64,000 bases of DNA from Bacteroides mediterraneensis (GTDB lineage: Bacteria; Bacteroidota; Bacteroidia; Bacteroidales; Bacteroidaceae), in contig NZ_JACJKA010000012.1 of assembly GCF_016900355.1 (NCBI RefSeq), positions 35,304-99,303 on the forward strand, in the 5' to 3' direction. The position numbers and the translations under genes were made by a program. How positions within the stretch are numbered: the stretch's first letter is position 1; each line of letters opens with the position of its first letter. The notes beneath the pieces were generated by a model. That model made no database searches, was not told where the DNA came from, and saw nothing but the letters and a program-made list of their open reading frames with translations. Positions 31,256 to 39,129 of the stretch are shown here, piece after piece.

Positions 31256-31477
31256 TTACTCAATAAATGCCGTGGCCGGATCATCCAGTTCAATCTGATA
31301 TAAACCAACTGCCACTTTCCTCACACGCTTTACTTTCGTTATGACTGAGTTAACCTCATCATCATCCATCACTTCCACGATGTCACCCACATCGACCTCG
31401 TATCTGGTTGTGATAGGAGAGAGGTTGCCCGATTTTATTCTTTTCATCACTGATGGATGTACATATATTGTTCTCAT
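31256..31477 (-). CDS. Small phage protein, unknown
   Basis: 73 residues. The middle (YEVDVGDIVEVMDDDEV) suggests a small beta-barrel. No recognised family. Overlaps the stop of the repeat-containing macro-like gene by four bases. Confidence 0.5.
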   Translation of the reverse strand: MRTIYVHPSVMKRIKSGNLSPITTRYEVDVGDIVEVMDDDEVNSVITKVKRVRKVAVGLYQIELDDPATAFIE

Positions 31478-32811
31478 ACTTCTTCCAATTTCCCATCCAC
31501 AATTTTATACCATGTATCTGGCTTTACATTGATTCCATCAACTACCACTGCTTTCCATGATTTTATTTCAAAATTTTCTTCCTCTTCTTCTGCAATTACC
31601 AATATTGCTCCCATTCCTCCTTTTACTTTCACTCCATTTCCACGAGCAACTGCAAGACCATTTTCTCCTACAGATGATGCACCTCTTGATGTGGCCGCAC
31701 CACTATCACCGGCAGTGGCCGCACCATAAGAACCGGCAGTGGCCGCACCATAAGAACCGGCAGTGGCCGCACCATAAGAACCGGCAGTGGCCGCACCACT
31801 ATCACCGGCAGTGGCCGCACCATAAGAACCGGCAGTGGCCGCACCATAAGAACCGGCAGTGGCCGCACCACTATCACCGGCAGTGGCCGCACCATAAGAA
31901 CCGGCAGTGGCCGCACCATAAGAACCGGCAGTGGCCGCACCATAAGAACCGGCAGTGGCCGCACCATAAGAACCGGCAGTGGCCGCACCATAAGAACCGG
32001 CAGTGGCCGCACCACGATAACCGGCAGTGGCCGCACCATAAGAACCGGCAGTGGCCGCACCATAAGAACCGGCAGTGGCCGCTTTTCCTTCTTCGGCATT
32101 ATGTTTGTTTGTACATCTCTTTTTCGTGTACTCTATTGCAGCTTTCACTATCCCTGCTATTCCAATTTCCGCCTTAATCTTCAAATCAGAAACTGCAATC
32201 TTTGTGTCTCCGCTATCATTTGATATAGAACCTGAACCCTCTACTTCACAAAAACGGCTATTGGCTGGGGGATAATACCCGAACACATCAAGCGGATACT
32301 TACAATAATGTAATCCTGATTCACATGCCTGTATATTTCCATCCTCATGATAATCCTTTCCAACCTCATACTGGAATCCACGGCATTGCATATTTTCATT
32401 AAACCCCTTGAATCCTGGTATGTGTGTAAATTCTTCTGGAATAATCACATTTGCAGGAATATCCCGACAATTAACTACCGTAGCAATGTCCGACAACTCA
32501 TATCCGGCAATTCCGCAACCTATCTTGGTCATATAAAATGTATTTTCCGGATGTTTGTCTGCATATTCATAAAATCTCCTTATAGATTTTTCCAAATCTG
32601 TTAGGTTGATACGTTCCATCTCCTTATCCAGCGTTGGAATAGCATACGACTGTCCTTGAATCCCTTCTGGATTCCCCATTTCTGCACCGAATTTCTGTAC
32701 AGCCAAATAAGCTGCACCACCGGCATGATTACCATTCATGTTTGATCCGAAAACAAATACTTCGTTTTCTTTCAACTCTATAATATTCTCAGGTGTATAT
32801 TTCTTTTTCAT
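31474..32811 (-). CDS. Macro-like protein with DUF7666-like and 8-residue repeat regions
   Basis: 445 residues from MKKKYTPENIIEL. Residues 1-140 (VFVFGSNMNGNHAGGAA, TKIGCGIAGYE, NVIIPEEF) form a macro/ADP-ribose-binding-like domain. Next comes a DUF7666-like segment (GFQYEVGKDYHEDG, SGLHYCKYPLDVFGYY). Then about 16 tandem AATAGSYG units (some with GDS or GYR), a degenerate unit, and a short ending. DUF7666 plus repetitive glycine-rich stretches occurs in phage proteins of unknown role. The repeat number could vary by slippage without breaking the frame. Confidence 0.72.
   Translation of the reverse strand: MKKKYTPENIIELKENEVFVFGSNMNGNHAGGAAYLAVQKFGAEMGNPEGIQGQSYAIPTLDKEMERINLTDLEKSIRRFYEYADKHPENTFYMTKIGCGIAGYELSDIATVVNCRDIPANVIIPEEFTHIPGFKGFNENMQCRGFQYEVGKDYHEDGNIQACESGLHYCKYPLDVFGYYPPANSRFCEVEGSGSISNDSGDTKIAVSDLKIKAEIGIAGIVKAAIEYTKKRCTNKHNAEEGKAATAGSYGAATAGSYGAATAGYRGAATAGSYGAATAGSYGAATAGSYGAATAGSYGAATAGSYGAATAGDSGAATAGSYGAATAGSYGAATAGDSGAATAGSYGAATAGSYGAATAGSYGAATAGDSGAATSRGASSVGENGLAVARGNGVKVKGGMGAILVIAEEEEENFEIKSWKAVVVDGINVKPDTWYKIVDGKLEEV
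31693..32083 (-). repeat. 24-bp minisatellite, about 16 units
   Basis: The plus-strand unit CCGGCAGTGGCCGCACCATA plus AGAA repeats with period 24. Some units carry CACTATCA or CACGATAA variants. The length is a multiple of three, so unit changes preserve the coding frame. Confidence 0.9.
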
Positions 32812-32815
32812 ATTC

Positions 32816-33274
32816 CTATTTCGTTTCTTCTGTTTCAGACTCTGTTTCGTATGTGTACACATCCATGAGGGCCGTTTCAGATACGGACTCTACAATGTAG
32901 TCCGACAGTGTTCCCTTCATCCGTTCATGGAAATACTTCTCCGCATTGACCGTACTGTCTGACTTAACCAGTGCATACCAGCCGGACCGCTTTTCTTTGC
33001 CTGACCTCTCATCAACGGTGATAAAGTTTGCTTTTACCTTATACCACTTGTCATCATGTTCCTTGTCGCTGTTGAAATACTCTCTGTAGTTGGCCAGCTT
33101 TATTGCTGTCACCTTAAACTCATCTGTGATGAATGGCCGCATTTCTTCAATGATACGCGATTCAGCTTCTGTAAAGCTCATAGCGTCTACCAGATACAAC
33201 TCGTTTACTTTCTTTCTCATTCCGTTCTCCATCGTTTTTTCGTAACGGATTTTACATTCAAACCATGTTCCCAT
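32816..33274 (-). CDS. DUF4494 domain protein
   Basis: 152 residues. MGTWFECKIRYEKTMENGMRK and EAESRIIEEMRPFI followed by WYKVKANFITVDERSGKEK fit DUF4494, common in Bacteroides phages and mobile elements; function unknown. Separated from the macro-like gene by four bases. Confidence 0.82.
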   Translation of the reverse strand: MGTWFECKIRYEKTMENGMRKKVNELYLVDAMSFTEAESRIIEEMRPFITDEFKVTAIKLANYREYFNSDKEHDDKWYKVKANFITVDERSGKEKRSGWYALVKSDSTVNAEKYFHERMKGTLSDYIVESVSETALMDVYTYETESETEETK

Positions 33275-33295
33275 TTTCTATTACATTTTAGGTTA

Positions 33296-33541
33296 TCACT
33301 TAAATACTGTTGATTTAGCATCCAGCTTGTATCCATCCCATACCTCTGGACGTGTGGTCATCACATACCCGTTCGGGATGTGTACTTTGTGGACTTGCTT
33401 CATTGAACTTATTCTGCTTATCTGCTCCTTTGCATGCTCCAGATGCTCGTTCATCTCCACGTGTGATGGCGGATCGGCATTGGTAAGGGAGGACAAAACA
33501 ATCATGTCATCCCCTTTACCTTGATTTCTGTTTGTTTCCAT
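33296..33541 (-). CDS. Small phage protein, unknown
   Basis: 81 residues from METNRNQGKGDDM. No domain recognised. The chosen start leaves about 90 bases to the upstream gene, which include the repeat at 33608-33630. Confidence 0.45.
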   Translation of the reverse strand: METNRNQGKGDDMIVLSSLTNADPPSHVEMNEHLEHAKEQISRISSMKQVHKVHIPNGYVMTTRPEVWDGYKLDAKSTVFK

Positions 33542-33607
33542 TGTATTATGTTTTTGATGATGTTTCTTTAGAATGTCCCGGCCCACAACTGGACCGGGAC
33601 GAAATGA

Positions 33608-33630
33608 GTTAAAGTATGATGTATAGCGCA
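33608..33630 (+). repeat. Copy of the repeat found beside int
   Basis: TTAAAGTATGATGTATAGCGCAT, the same as 641-664 minus one T. It lies just downstream of a small membrane protein gene and the excisionase-like gene. Possibly a shared protein-binding site. Confidence 0.4.
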
Positions 33631-33840
33631 TCACTGCGGTAGTTTCTTCTCCATTGTCTGCACATACCTAATTACATCGTATGCGCTCTCTGTGGTATCA
33701 GGCGTCTCAATATGGAACCCTTCATCTTCCGTGCTTTTGAAATGCACTGCATCCTGATAGTCGCATGTTCCGGCGATGGCTATAAGGACCAGAATTCCGA
33801 GGCATAGAAGCGCCCCCTTAGTCATGTCATTCAGTTTCAT
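33631..33840 (-). CDS. Small membrane protein
   Basis: 69 residues with one hydrophobic segment (GALLCLGILVLIAIAGT, about 9-25) and a hydrophilic end (TMEKKLPQ). Unknown function. Its start overlaps the stop of the HTH gene (ATGA). Confidence 0.5.
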   Translation of the reverse strand: MKLNDMTKGALLCLGILVLIAIAGTCDYQDAVHFKSTEDEGFHIETPDTTESAYDVIRYVQTMEKKLPQ

Positions 33841-34061
33841 AGATTCAGATAATAATTGGTTAATTCTCTTTTACTGTAGTACACGCATCCGTCTTTCTTG
33901 TGGGATGGTATCTGTGTCTTGGACCTCCGCTGCTGCAGGGCGTTCAGGCTTATACCTAAGTATTCCGCCGCCTGCTTGGGAGTCATAAGCTCGTCTGTCA
34001 TCTGCAGCACCTGTTCTGCCACCTTCGCTGCCAGTCTGTTTATGTCCGAACTTGTCATCAT
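33837..34061 (-). CDS. Excisionase-type helix-turn-helix protein
   Basis: 74 residues from MMTSSDINRLAAKV. MTPKQAAEYLGISLNALQQRR with SHKKDGCVYYSKRELTNYY is a HTH_17/excisionase DNA-binding domain. It is the first gene of the leftward early operon, so it may act as excisionase or early regulator. Confidence 0.78.
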   Translation of the reverse strand: MMTSSDINRLAAKVAEQVLQMTDELMTPKQAAEYLGISLNALQQRRSKTQIPSHKKDGCVYYSKRELTNYYLNL

Positions 34062-34103
34062 ATTGGTTATCTTTGTGGTATTATTCACTAAATCATTATT
34101 CTC

Positions 34104-34511
34104 ATGGCAATCAAACTTATTACACCCCAAATGAAGGACTTAGCCTTAGAGTATCTGCTTTCATTCAATGACAGTGAGGTATATCCTAAAACCTCAGAAG
34201 TTGTCAAGTATTCCGGATGTCTTCAATTTCAAGTAAAGATGATTTTTGACGAATTTGAAAACTTGGATTTAATAAGCCAGACTCATACAAGCGATTATCT
34301 TATAATTGAAATCAAAGGAAAAGCATACGATTTCTATGCCCATGGCGGATTTACTGCACAAGAAGAATTGCTAAAGGCCAATATCAATAAATTGGGATAT
34401 GAGTTGGACGTTCTATCCAAAGAACTTGAGCCAAAGTATCTTGAAAAAGCCAATCAGCTTTCTTCTATTGCAATGGCTATCCTTTCTGCTCTCACTCTCT
34501 TTAAGTCCTAA
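34104..34511 (+). CDS. Winged-helix-like protein with C-terminal hydrophobic segment
   Basis: 135 residues, plus strand, divergent from the excisionase-like gene with 42 bases between. The N-terminal half (TSEVVKYSGCLQFQVKMIFDEFENLDLISQ) looks like a winged helix. A helical segment precedes a hydrophobic end (SSIAMAILSALTLFKS). Function unknown. Its end overlaps the minus-strand gene 34413-34715 by 99 bases. Confidence 0.6.
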   Translation: MAIKLITPQMKDLALEYLLSFNDSEVYPKTSEVVKYSGCLQFQVKMIFDEFENLDLISQTHTSDYLIIEIKGKAYDFYAHGGFTAQEELLKANINKLGYELDVLSKELEPKYLEKANQLSSIAMAILSALTLFKS

Positions 34512-34715
34512 CAGAAAGCGGTCCAACTGCCGGAACACATCTTCTTTGGCACGAAATATCTTGGTAGTCATCTTGTCCTCATATAGCAGTCGGTCATTGG
34601 AATAAACCTTTCGTATTCTGTACCGTACAATTTCCGGGACTCCTGCCTTGTGTTCGTGCCACGTCTCTATCCGTATCACGGACGACATTACACATTCTGT
34701 CTTTTCTTTTTCCAT
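34413..34715 (-). CDS. Small phage protein, unknown (convergent overlap)
   Basis: 100 residues from MEKEKTECVMSSVIRIETWH. No family recognised. It overlaps a plus-strand gene by 99 bases at the 3' ends, so its last third is antisense to that gene. Confidence 0.45.
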   Translation of the reverse strand: MEKEKTECVMSSVIRIETWHEHKAGVPEIVRYRIRKVYSNDRLLYEDKMTTKIFRAKEDVFRQLDRFLLGLKESESRKDSHCNRRKLIGFFKILWLKFFG

Positions 34716-34738
34716 ACTTCCTCCTTTCTCACCGACTG

Positions 34739-34785
34739 GCTCCCCGGCTGCGGACATGTAGCAACTGTGCTACATCGTAGGGGAG
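34739..34785. other. Strong hairpin in the leader of the leftward gene
   Basis: ATGTAGCA (34756-34763) pairs with TGCTACAT (34768-34775), flanked by CTCCCC/GGGGAG. It lies just before the start at 34715 and may be an operator or leader hairpin. Confidence 0.45.
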
Positions 34786-34969
34786 GTCAATCAAAATTGT
34801 ATCATTCGTTACCATACCAAAAAATCAAAAGCCCGAATTCAGATAAGCATCCTATTGTGGCTGTTTGACGCTTTCTCCGAATCCAGGCTTTTTTACCTAA
34901 TTCATAACCTAAAGTCCTTTCTTTCATCCGCCATAACAGCCACGAAATAGCAGATTTTCATGCATTTAT

Positions 34970-35000
34970 TTTGGTGATAAAAAGGAAGTTACTATATTTG
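34970..35000 (+). promoter_or_regulatory. Promoter toward the repressor
   Basis: TTTG (34970-34973), 19 bases, TATATTTG (34993-35000): an exact match to the Bacteroides consensus. A start near 35006 would give a leader of about 200 bases before the repressor ATG. Confidence 0.7.
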
Positions 35001-35093
35001 CTGTTGATGATTGAATTGAAGGTTACGGCAAATACCGCAACCACCTTTTTTACACCTGTAACCGAACCCCTTTCGATTACGGATACAAAGGTT

Positions 35094-35139
35094 GCTGAAA
35101 TAAATCACTAAAACAAAGAATTTGCTGATTTATTTCAGC
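35094..35139. promoter_or_regulatory. Candidate repressor operators
   Basis: GCTGAAATAAATCA (35094-35107) and its exact complement at 35126-35139 form a 14-bp inverted pair separated by 18 bases. The right copy also forms the dyad TGCTGA-TTTATT-TCAGCA. The location just upstream of the repressor suggests CI operators. Confidence 0.6.
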
Positions 35140-35202
35140 ATATAAACTTTTATTAACCTTTGTGCGGCTTTGTATGGGGAATATTTACTGAAAACATTCA
35201 CT

Positions 35203-35838
35203 ATGACTACAAAAGATAGACTAAAGGAATTCTTATCTGTAAAGGGTATTGGTAGAAATAGATATGAAACTCAAATAGGAGTTTCAAGAGGATATTTATC
35301 TACCAAATCAGATGTTATATCATCTGAAGTTATTGAAAAGACTGCAGATTTTTTCCAAGATTTAAATTTGGACTGGCTAATAACTGGTAAAGGTGAGATG
35401 CTGAAGTCTGTTAATGTAAATAGAATGAATGATTCTACACATGAAATTTTAAAAACAAAGCCACGTATCCCATACACAGCTGCTGCCGGGTCCATTACAA
35501 ATGCGTTGGATGGCGTAAAAGAATATGACTGCGAACAAATTCCGGTTATACAATCATTCCCAAAATACGATTTTACCATTGTAGTAAGAGGTGATAGTAT
35601 GCAGCCCAACATACTTGGAGGAGATGAAGTGGCATGCAAGAAGATTGACGAAAAATCATTCATTCAATGGGGTAAAGTGCATGTACTGGATACGGCTCAA
35701 GGTATTATCGTAAAAAGAATCTATGAGGATGGTGACAAGATAAAATGCGTGTCTTACAATCCGGAGTACCCTCCATTCTCTATAGACAAGAAAGATATAT
35801 ACTCGTATAATTTGGTAGTCGGACTTTTAAGAATATAA
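35203..35838 (+). CDS. CI-like repressor with S24 peptidase domain
   Basis: 211 residues from MTTKDRLKEFLSVKG. An N-terminal HTH (about 1-65) is followed by the LexA/CI-type serine protease part: Ser132 (GDSMQPN), Lys171 (IIVKRIY) and a plausible Ala95-Gly96 cleavage site. It should keep the prophage silent and self-cleave with RecA after DNA damage. It starts the plus-strand immunity unit and is three bases from the next gene. Confidence 0.93.
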   Translation: MTTKDRLKEFLSVKGIGRNRYETQIGVSRGYLSTKSDVISSEVIEKTADFFQDLNLDWLITGKGEMLKSVNVNRMNDSTHEILKTKPRIPYTAAAGSITNALDGVKEYDCEQIPVIQSFPKYDFTIVVRGDSMQPNILGGDEVACKKIDEKSFIQWGKVHVLDTAQGIIVKRIYEDGDKIKCVSYNPEYPPFSIDKKDIYSYNLVVGLLRI

Positions 35839-35840
35839 TT

Positions 35841-36425
35841 ATGAGAATATTAAGTACATTTTTTTTGTTATTATTCTTTCTTAAGGCATACTCGCAGTCT
35901 ATAGTTGTCAATAAAGTGAATCAAGACGGATCTCGTATTGTATCTACAGATGAATATGTGATAAAAACAGGATTTACAGACAGGACTCCCTTTTTATATT
36001 CAATCAAGGCCTATATTTCTCCAGATAAAGAAATTACATATTATTTAGGATTGAGAATAAATAGCATGTATAACATCACTATACCTCAAAATGGGATTAT
36101 CTTATTTAAAACAAAATCTGGAAAAGTAATTGAAAGTAAACAGCAACTCGATGATTATAAAACAGAAGATGTTATTGGCACTTATTTTCCAATCATTGGT
36201 ATGACAATACATTCTTCTCATGGCGTTTATCCGATATCCTATGAAGATTTATTAGATTTAGCTACAGAAGGGGCAGTAAAGGTGAGAGTAGAAACGAATA
36301 CAGAAAATTTAGATGCTAATTATTCAGAGAAAAAGACTAATACATTTTCAGAAGAATTATCTTCCAGACTTTCATTAGTGAATAAGATATCAACCCAGAA
36401 GAATGATATAAGGGAGGGATTTTAA
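35841..36425 (+). CDS. Secreted protein encoded with the repressor, possible lysogenic-conversion gene
   Basis: 194 residues. MRILSTFFLLLFFLKAYSQ is a signal peptide. The mature part has a beta-rich look (ITYYLGLRINSMYNITIPQNG). No family recognised. Co-transcription with the repressor implies expression in the lysogen, so it may alter the host surface or exclude other phages; this is inference. Confidence 0.6.
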   Translation: MRILSTFFLLLFFLKAYSQSIVVNKVNQDGSRIVSTDEYVIKTGFTDRTPFLYSIKAYISPDKEITYYLGLRINSMYNITIPQNGIILFKTKSGKVIESKQQLDDYKTEDVIGTYFPIIGMTIHSSHGVYPISYEDLLDLATEGAVKVRVETNTENLDANYSEKKTNTFSEELSSRLSLVNKISTQKNDIREGF

Positions 36426-36455
36426 TTTACAATCTATTGCACTTATGCTTTAATA

Positions 36456-36953
36456 TTGAAAGTCATGAAAATCTCGACATTTATAATTATTAGTATAAGC
36501 CTTGTTCTGCTATTTATATACCCAGCAGTTGGTCTCTCAGTCATAGCAATAAGTGGCTTCATTTATATAGCCATTCATTTATTTAAAAGAAAAAATTCTG
36601 ACACAATTCTAAATGATTGCGCTGATATACGATTACCGTATCCAGGTCCATCTTATTCATATTATGAAATGGTCGGAATGAGATTTCGAGATTTAGATAG
36701 CAGTGATTACGGTATTCACAATAATGCTTTAGCCATTGCAGAGAATAATAATCCATACGATTCGTGTGCTGTTGGTATATACAGAACAGATAAAGGATTT
36801 TTTAAGTTAGTAGGATATATCCCATCAGATATGAATAAGGAACTGCACAAATGCATTAACAGTATTTATGGTGGAAGAACATTAGCTACTTATAAGATTT
36901 GGAAAAGAGGTGATAAAATATATGGAATAGCATATATTAAAGATAATGGATAA
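36456..36953 (+). CDS. Membrane-anchored HIRAN-like protein
   Basis: 165 residues. Two hydrophobic segments at the N-terminus (about 6-24 and 26-43) precede a domain with RFRDLDSSDYGIHN, NNPYDSCAVGIYRT and LVGYIPSDMNKELH, the pattern of HIRAN domains (E-x-x-N-P-Y-D-x-x-A-V and G-Y-x-P). HIRAN domains bind DNA ends or damage. A membrane-anchored form next to a repressor suggests superinfection exclusion. Function not shown. Confidence 0.6.
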   Translation: MKVMKISTFIIISISLVLLFIYPAVGLSVIAISGFIYIAIHLFKRKNSDTILNDCADIRLPYPGPSYSYYEMVGMRFRDLDSSDYGIHNNALAIAENNNPYDSCAVGIYRTDKGFFKLVGYIPSDMNKELHKCINSIYGGRTLATYKIWKRGDKIYGIAYIKDNG

Positions 36954-37039
36954 AAAATTAAATTCCGCTGTGCTATACTCGTACGCTATACCTGAACTTT
37001 GAAATAGGGTATAATAGGCTGACATACAGAGATGTCGGT

Positions 37040-37057
37040 GAGTCCCGCTTGCCGCTC
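37040..37057 (+). repeat. attR core
   Basis: Exact 18-bp copy of 566-583 (GAGTCCCGCTTGCCGCTC) marking the right prophage end. GTATAGC-like octamers in inverted orientation at 36971-36978 and 36984-36991 lie just inside. Confidence 0.93.
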
Positions 37058-37067
37058 CTCAGTGTTT

Positions 37068-37110
37068 AAAGGCTAATATTCTGATAATTAAGGATGTTAG
37101 CCTTTACTTT
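37068..37110 (+). terminator. Displaced host terminator of tRNA-Gly
   Basis: AAAGGCTAA (37068-37076) pairs with TTAGCCTTT (37097-37105), followed by ACTTTTC. Before integration it would have stood right after tRNA-Gly. Confidence 0.75.
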
Positions 37111-37176
37111 TCTAAGTAAGTTTCTCCGATTTATAGATTAAATGGGATCAACGTAAAAATCTGAGGGATTCGTAGA

Positions 37177-38111
37177 TTAAGCATAAATTTTAGCCAGCCT
37201 GAACAAAAAGAAAGCCTTGTCCTTTACTCCCCTGAACTGTGAACGGAAGCTCTTTATTTTTGCATTGAAGGATTCAGATGCAGCGTTTGTGGAACGCTTC
37301 TCAAAGAAGTTAATGATTTCCAGATAATGTGTCTGTATGGATCTTGCCACTCTTCCAAAGGCAAGGAATCCCGATCTGTCCACCTCGTCATACCATCTGG
37401 CAAATCTTGTCAATGCAGTATCCTTATGCTTGCACTGGTGATATATCAGTCCGAGTCTCATTGAAAGATAGTATGCTTTCTTTATATCGGGATATTCTCT
37501 GAAGAGGATTTCGGCACGCGCACGCTGTGACTCGGTCCATAAGGACTCTTTCTTATAGAGAAGATAGATGCTTCTTGCCAGCAGCTGCTTCCTTGAATCC
37601 CCGTTCTCGAATACCGGAGCATGATAGATTTTCCCGCATGCCCTGGCATGTGCCATCTGTATGGATTCCTCATCCAGGGCTTCCCAGCGGGCCTTCACTC
37701 TCATTTCCTGGACGCCTCATAAGCCAGCTTCTGCACGTGGAAACGGTCCGTCACACGGCGTGCGGCAGGGAAGCAGATACGTGCCGTCTGCTCCATGTTC
37801 GGAGCCATGTCGAGGGTTATCTCCCTGACCTGGAAGCGTCTGCGTCTGGAAAGCTTCAGCAGGACGGAAGTGACAGTCCGGACATCGGTGCCCTTTATGA
37901 TTGCAATGACACTTCCTGAACGTCCTTTTCTCTCCTTGTTTATTAGAATGGTATAGAGCTCACCTTGTGAAAGGCTGACCTCATCAATACCCACATACGG
38001 ACCGATGTTCTTCTCGAAAAGTATCCATTCTTCCGCATGGGATAGCTGATTCCAGTTCATGTAACCACTCAGATGGTTGCGGTACTGACGCCCAAGAAGC
38101 TCACCGTCCAC
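37177..38111 (-). pseudogene. IS transposase (DDE, ISL3 type), split by a -1 frameshift
   Basis: The first part (38111-37701) holds YVGIDEVSLSQGELYT and ITLDMAPNMEQTA with the first two acidic residues. The second part (37704-37177) holds the last one in AASESFNAKIK. The frames meet at ATGA after AGGAAA; a -1 shift would join EASRK to MRVKARW with the length expected of an intact enzyme. It may be a broken gene or a programmed frameshift. A 43-base gap separates it from the N-region ORF. Confidence 0.75.
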
Positions 38112-38154
38112 GCCGAAGAGAAACCCCAGGAGCTTGCAGCTTACCGGAAGAGTA

Positions 38155-38496
38155 TCAATATAGTTCTTTTAAAAAAGACGCAAATTCATGCGTCATACGG
38201 CTGCCTTCTGCAACCAGTTTCCAGTTGCGGCTTACATAGTGTCCATCCTCCTTCACAATCCATCTGCGACGGCGGATGTTTAGAAAAAGTTTCTTGCCGC
38301 GGACCGGGAAATCCTGAACCACTACCGGATCATAAAATCCCCTGCTTTCTACTCTCATGTTTGAGTATTCACCGGGAACTTCGTTCTTCTCCTCCAGGTA
38401 AATCACTATTTCCGTACTGCTTTCCTTTACATCTGAGATAAGAAAGTAATCCAATGTTCCTTCAGGAAGAAGGAGGCGATAACCGTTTGTTTCCAT
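38155..38496 (-). CDS. ISAon1-type transposase N-region protein
   Basis: 113 residues, METNGYRLLLPEGTLDYFLI to FASFLKELY, upstream of the DDE part. ISAon1-like elements encode this N-terminal DNA-binding region as a separate ORF. A slippery-looking T6A4 run lies near its stop. Confidence 0.78.
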   Translation of the reverse strand: METNGYRLLLPEGTLDYFLISDVKESSTEIVIYLEEKNEVPGEYSNMRVESRGFYDPVVVQDFPVRGKKLFLNIRRRRWIVKEDGHYVSRNWKLVAEGSRMTHEFASFLKELY

Positions 38497-38570
38497 AACT
38501 GCTGATGATTCGTTGCTCGCAAAGATACGATTTTATACGGTTTACTCCTCAGATTTTTACGTTGAGCCAT

Positions 38571-38826
38571 TAAATGGTTATTCCTGTACTTGCAGCAAAT
38601 GCAACCACCCGGATATGAAAATTGGATGTCATACATCATCTGCCTTGCAACCTTCGAGATAGCTATCAATCCCTTCTTCAAAATCCTTTCGAAGTTCGTC
38701 GAGGGTGATCCCTTCATAAAGAATCAAGGCTTTTTTATCCATTCCTTGCACCTTACCGCAAAGACAATTATCCTCTTTACTATATTCTACAGAACCCTTG
38801 TAACCTTTGTATTCCAAATAATCCAT
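38571..38826 (-). pseudogene. HicB-like antitoxin gene, probably frameshifted
   Basis: Residues 1-65 (MDYLEYKGYKGSVEYSKED to YLEGCKADDV) are the HicB N-domain. The stop follows at 38629. The next frame reads TSNFHIRVVAFAASTGITI, which resembles the C-terminal ribbon-helix-helix of HicB, and ends at the IS duplication. A frameshift appears to separate the two parts. No HicA toxin is seen. Confidence 0.6.
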
Positions 38827-39129
38827 AAGCTTTTACATTAAACTGTTATTCCTTCAATGTTGGGTAAGTCGCTTTCGTCATCCACGCTTTCAATCTCATC
38901 TAAGCATTTTTCATCTTCTATAGGCGATAATTCTCCCTTCCTTTTCATCATTCATCACAACAAATCTATAGCTACAAGTTCCTCTGCGTCAGCACGTCAA
39001 TACTTTTCTGAACCTTCTCCAACTGCTGTTCGAAAGGTTTATAGACTCCAGCCGCAATACCACAACTGGCGCTCATTGATTCCGGTTATCCGGCTCAAAA
39101 CTACCTTGGTGAAGATACTGCTGTAATAG
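38827..39129. other. Gap between the two HicB-like genes
   Basis: About 300 bases with only two minus-strand micro-ORFs (38838-38948, 36 codons; 38972-39076, 34 codons), neither recognisable. Probably decayed sequence. Confidence 0.4.

Larger units (their letters stand above)
566..37057. mobile_element. Integrated temperate siphovirus-type prophage, about 36.5 kb
   Basis: The element is bounded by the 18-bp att repeats. It carries an integrase at the left edge, a CI-like repressor near the right edge, and a complete HK97-type head module (terminases, portal, prohead protease, capsid). It also has tail tube, tail chaperone with frameshift, tape measure, fibers, and lysis genes (amidase, holin). 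A tape measure together with a tail tube and no contractile sheath suggests a siphovirus. No disrupted essential gene was noticed, so it may be inducible. All structural genes read on the minus strand, away from the repressor. Confidence 0.93.
37145..38568 (-). mobile_element. ISL3/ISAon1-type insertion sequence, 1424 bp
   Basis: Terminal inverted repeats GGATCAACGTAAAAATCTG.. (left) and GGCTCAACGTAAAAATCTG.. (right, inverted) match at 20 of 21 positions. The 8-bp direct duplication ATTAAATG flanks both ends (37137-37144, 38569-38576), as expected for ISL3. It contains an N-region ORF and a transposase split in two frames. Intact duplications suggest a recent insertion. Confidence 0.9.

Noticed and set aside
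31693..32083. CRISPR or non-coding repeat array
   Set aside because: Contiguous 24-bp units with no spacers, in frame within a long coding sequence.
31557..32177. Plus-strand histidine/arginine-rich ORF over the minisatellite
   Set aside because: It is the antisense of the repeat; its repetitiveness follows from the 24-bp period, and it lacks a domain and start context.
37701..38111. Two independent transposase genes in the IS
   Set aside because: The two frames hold complementary parts of one DDE domain and join by a -1 shift.
38427..38717. Minus-strand 96-codon ORF across the IS right end
   Set aside because: It crosses the IS boundary and the target duplication and has no recognisable domain; it is a chance frame.
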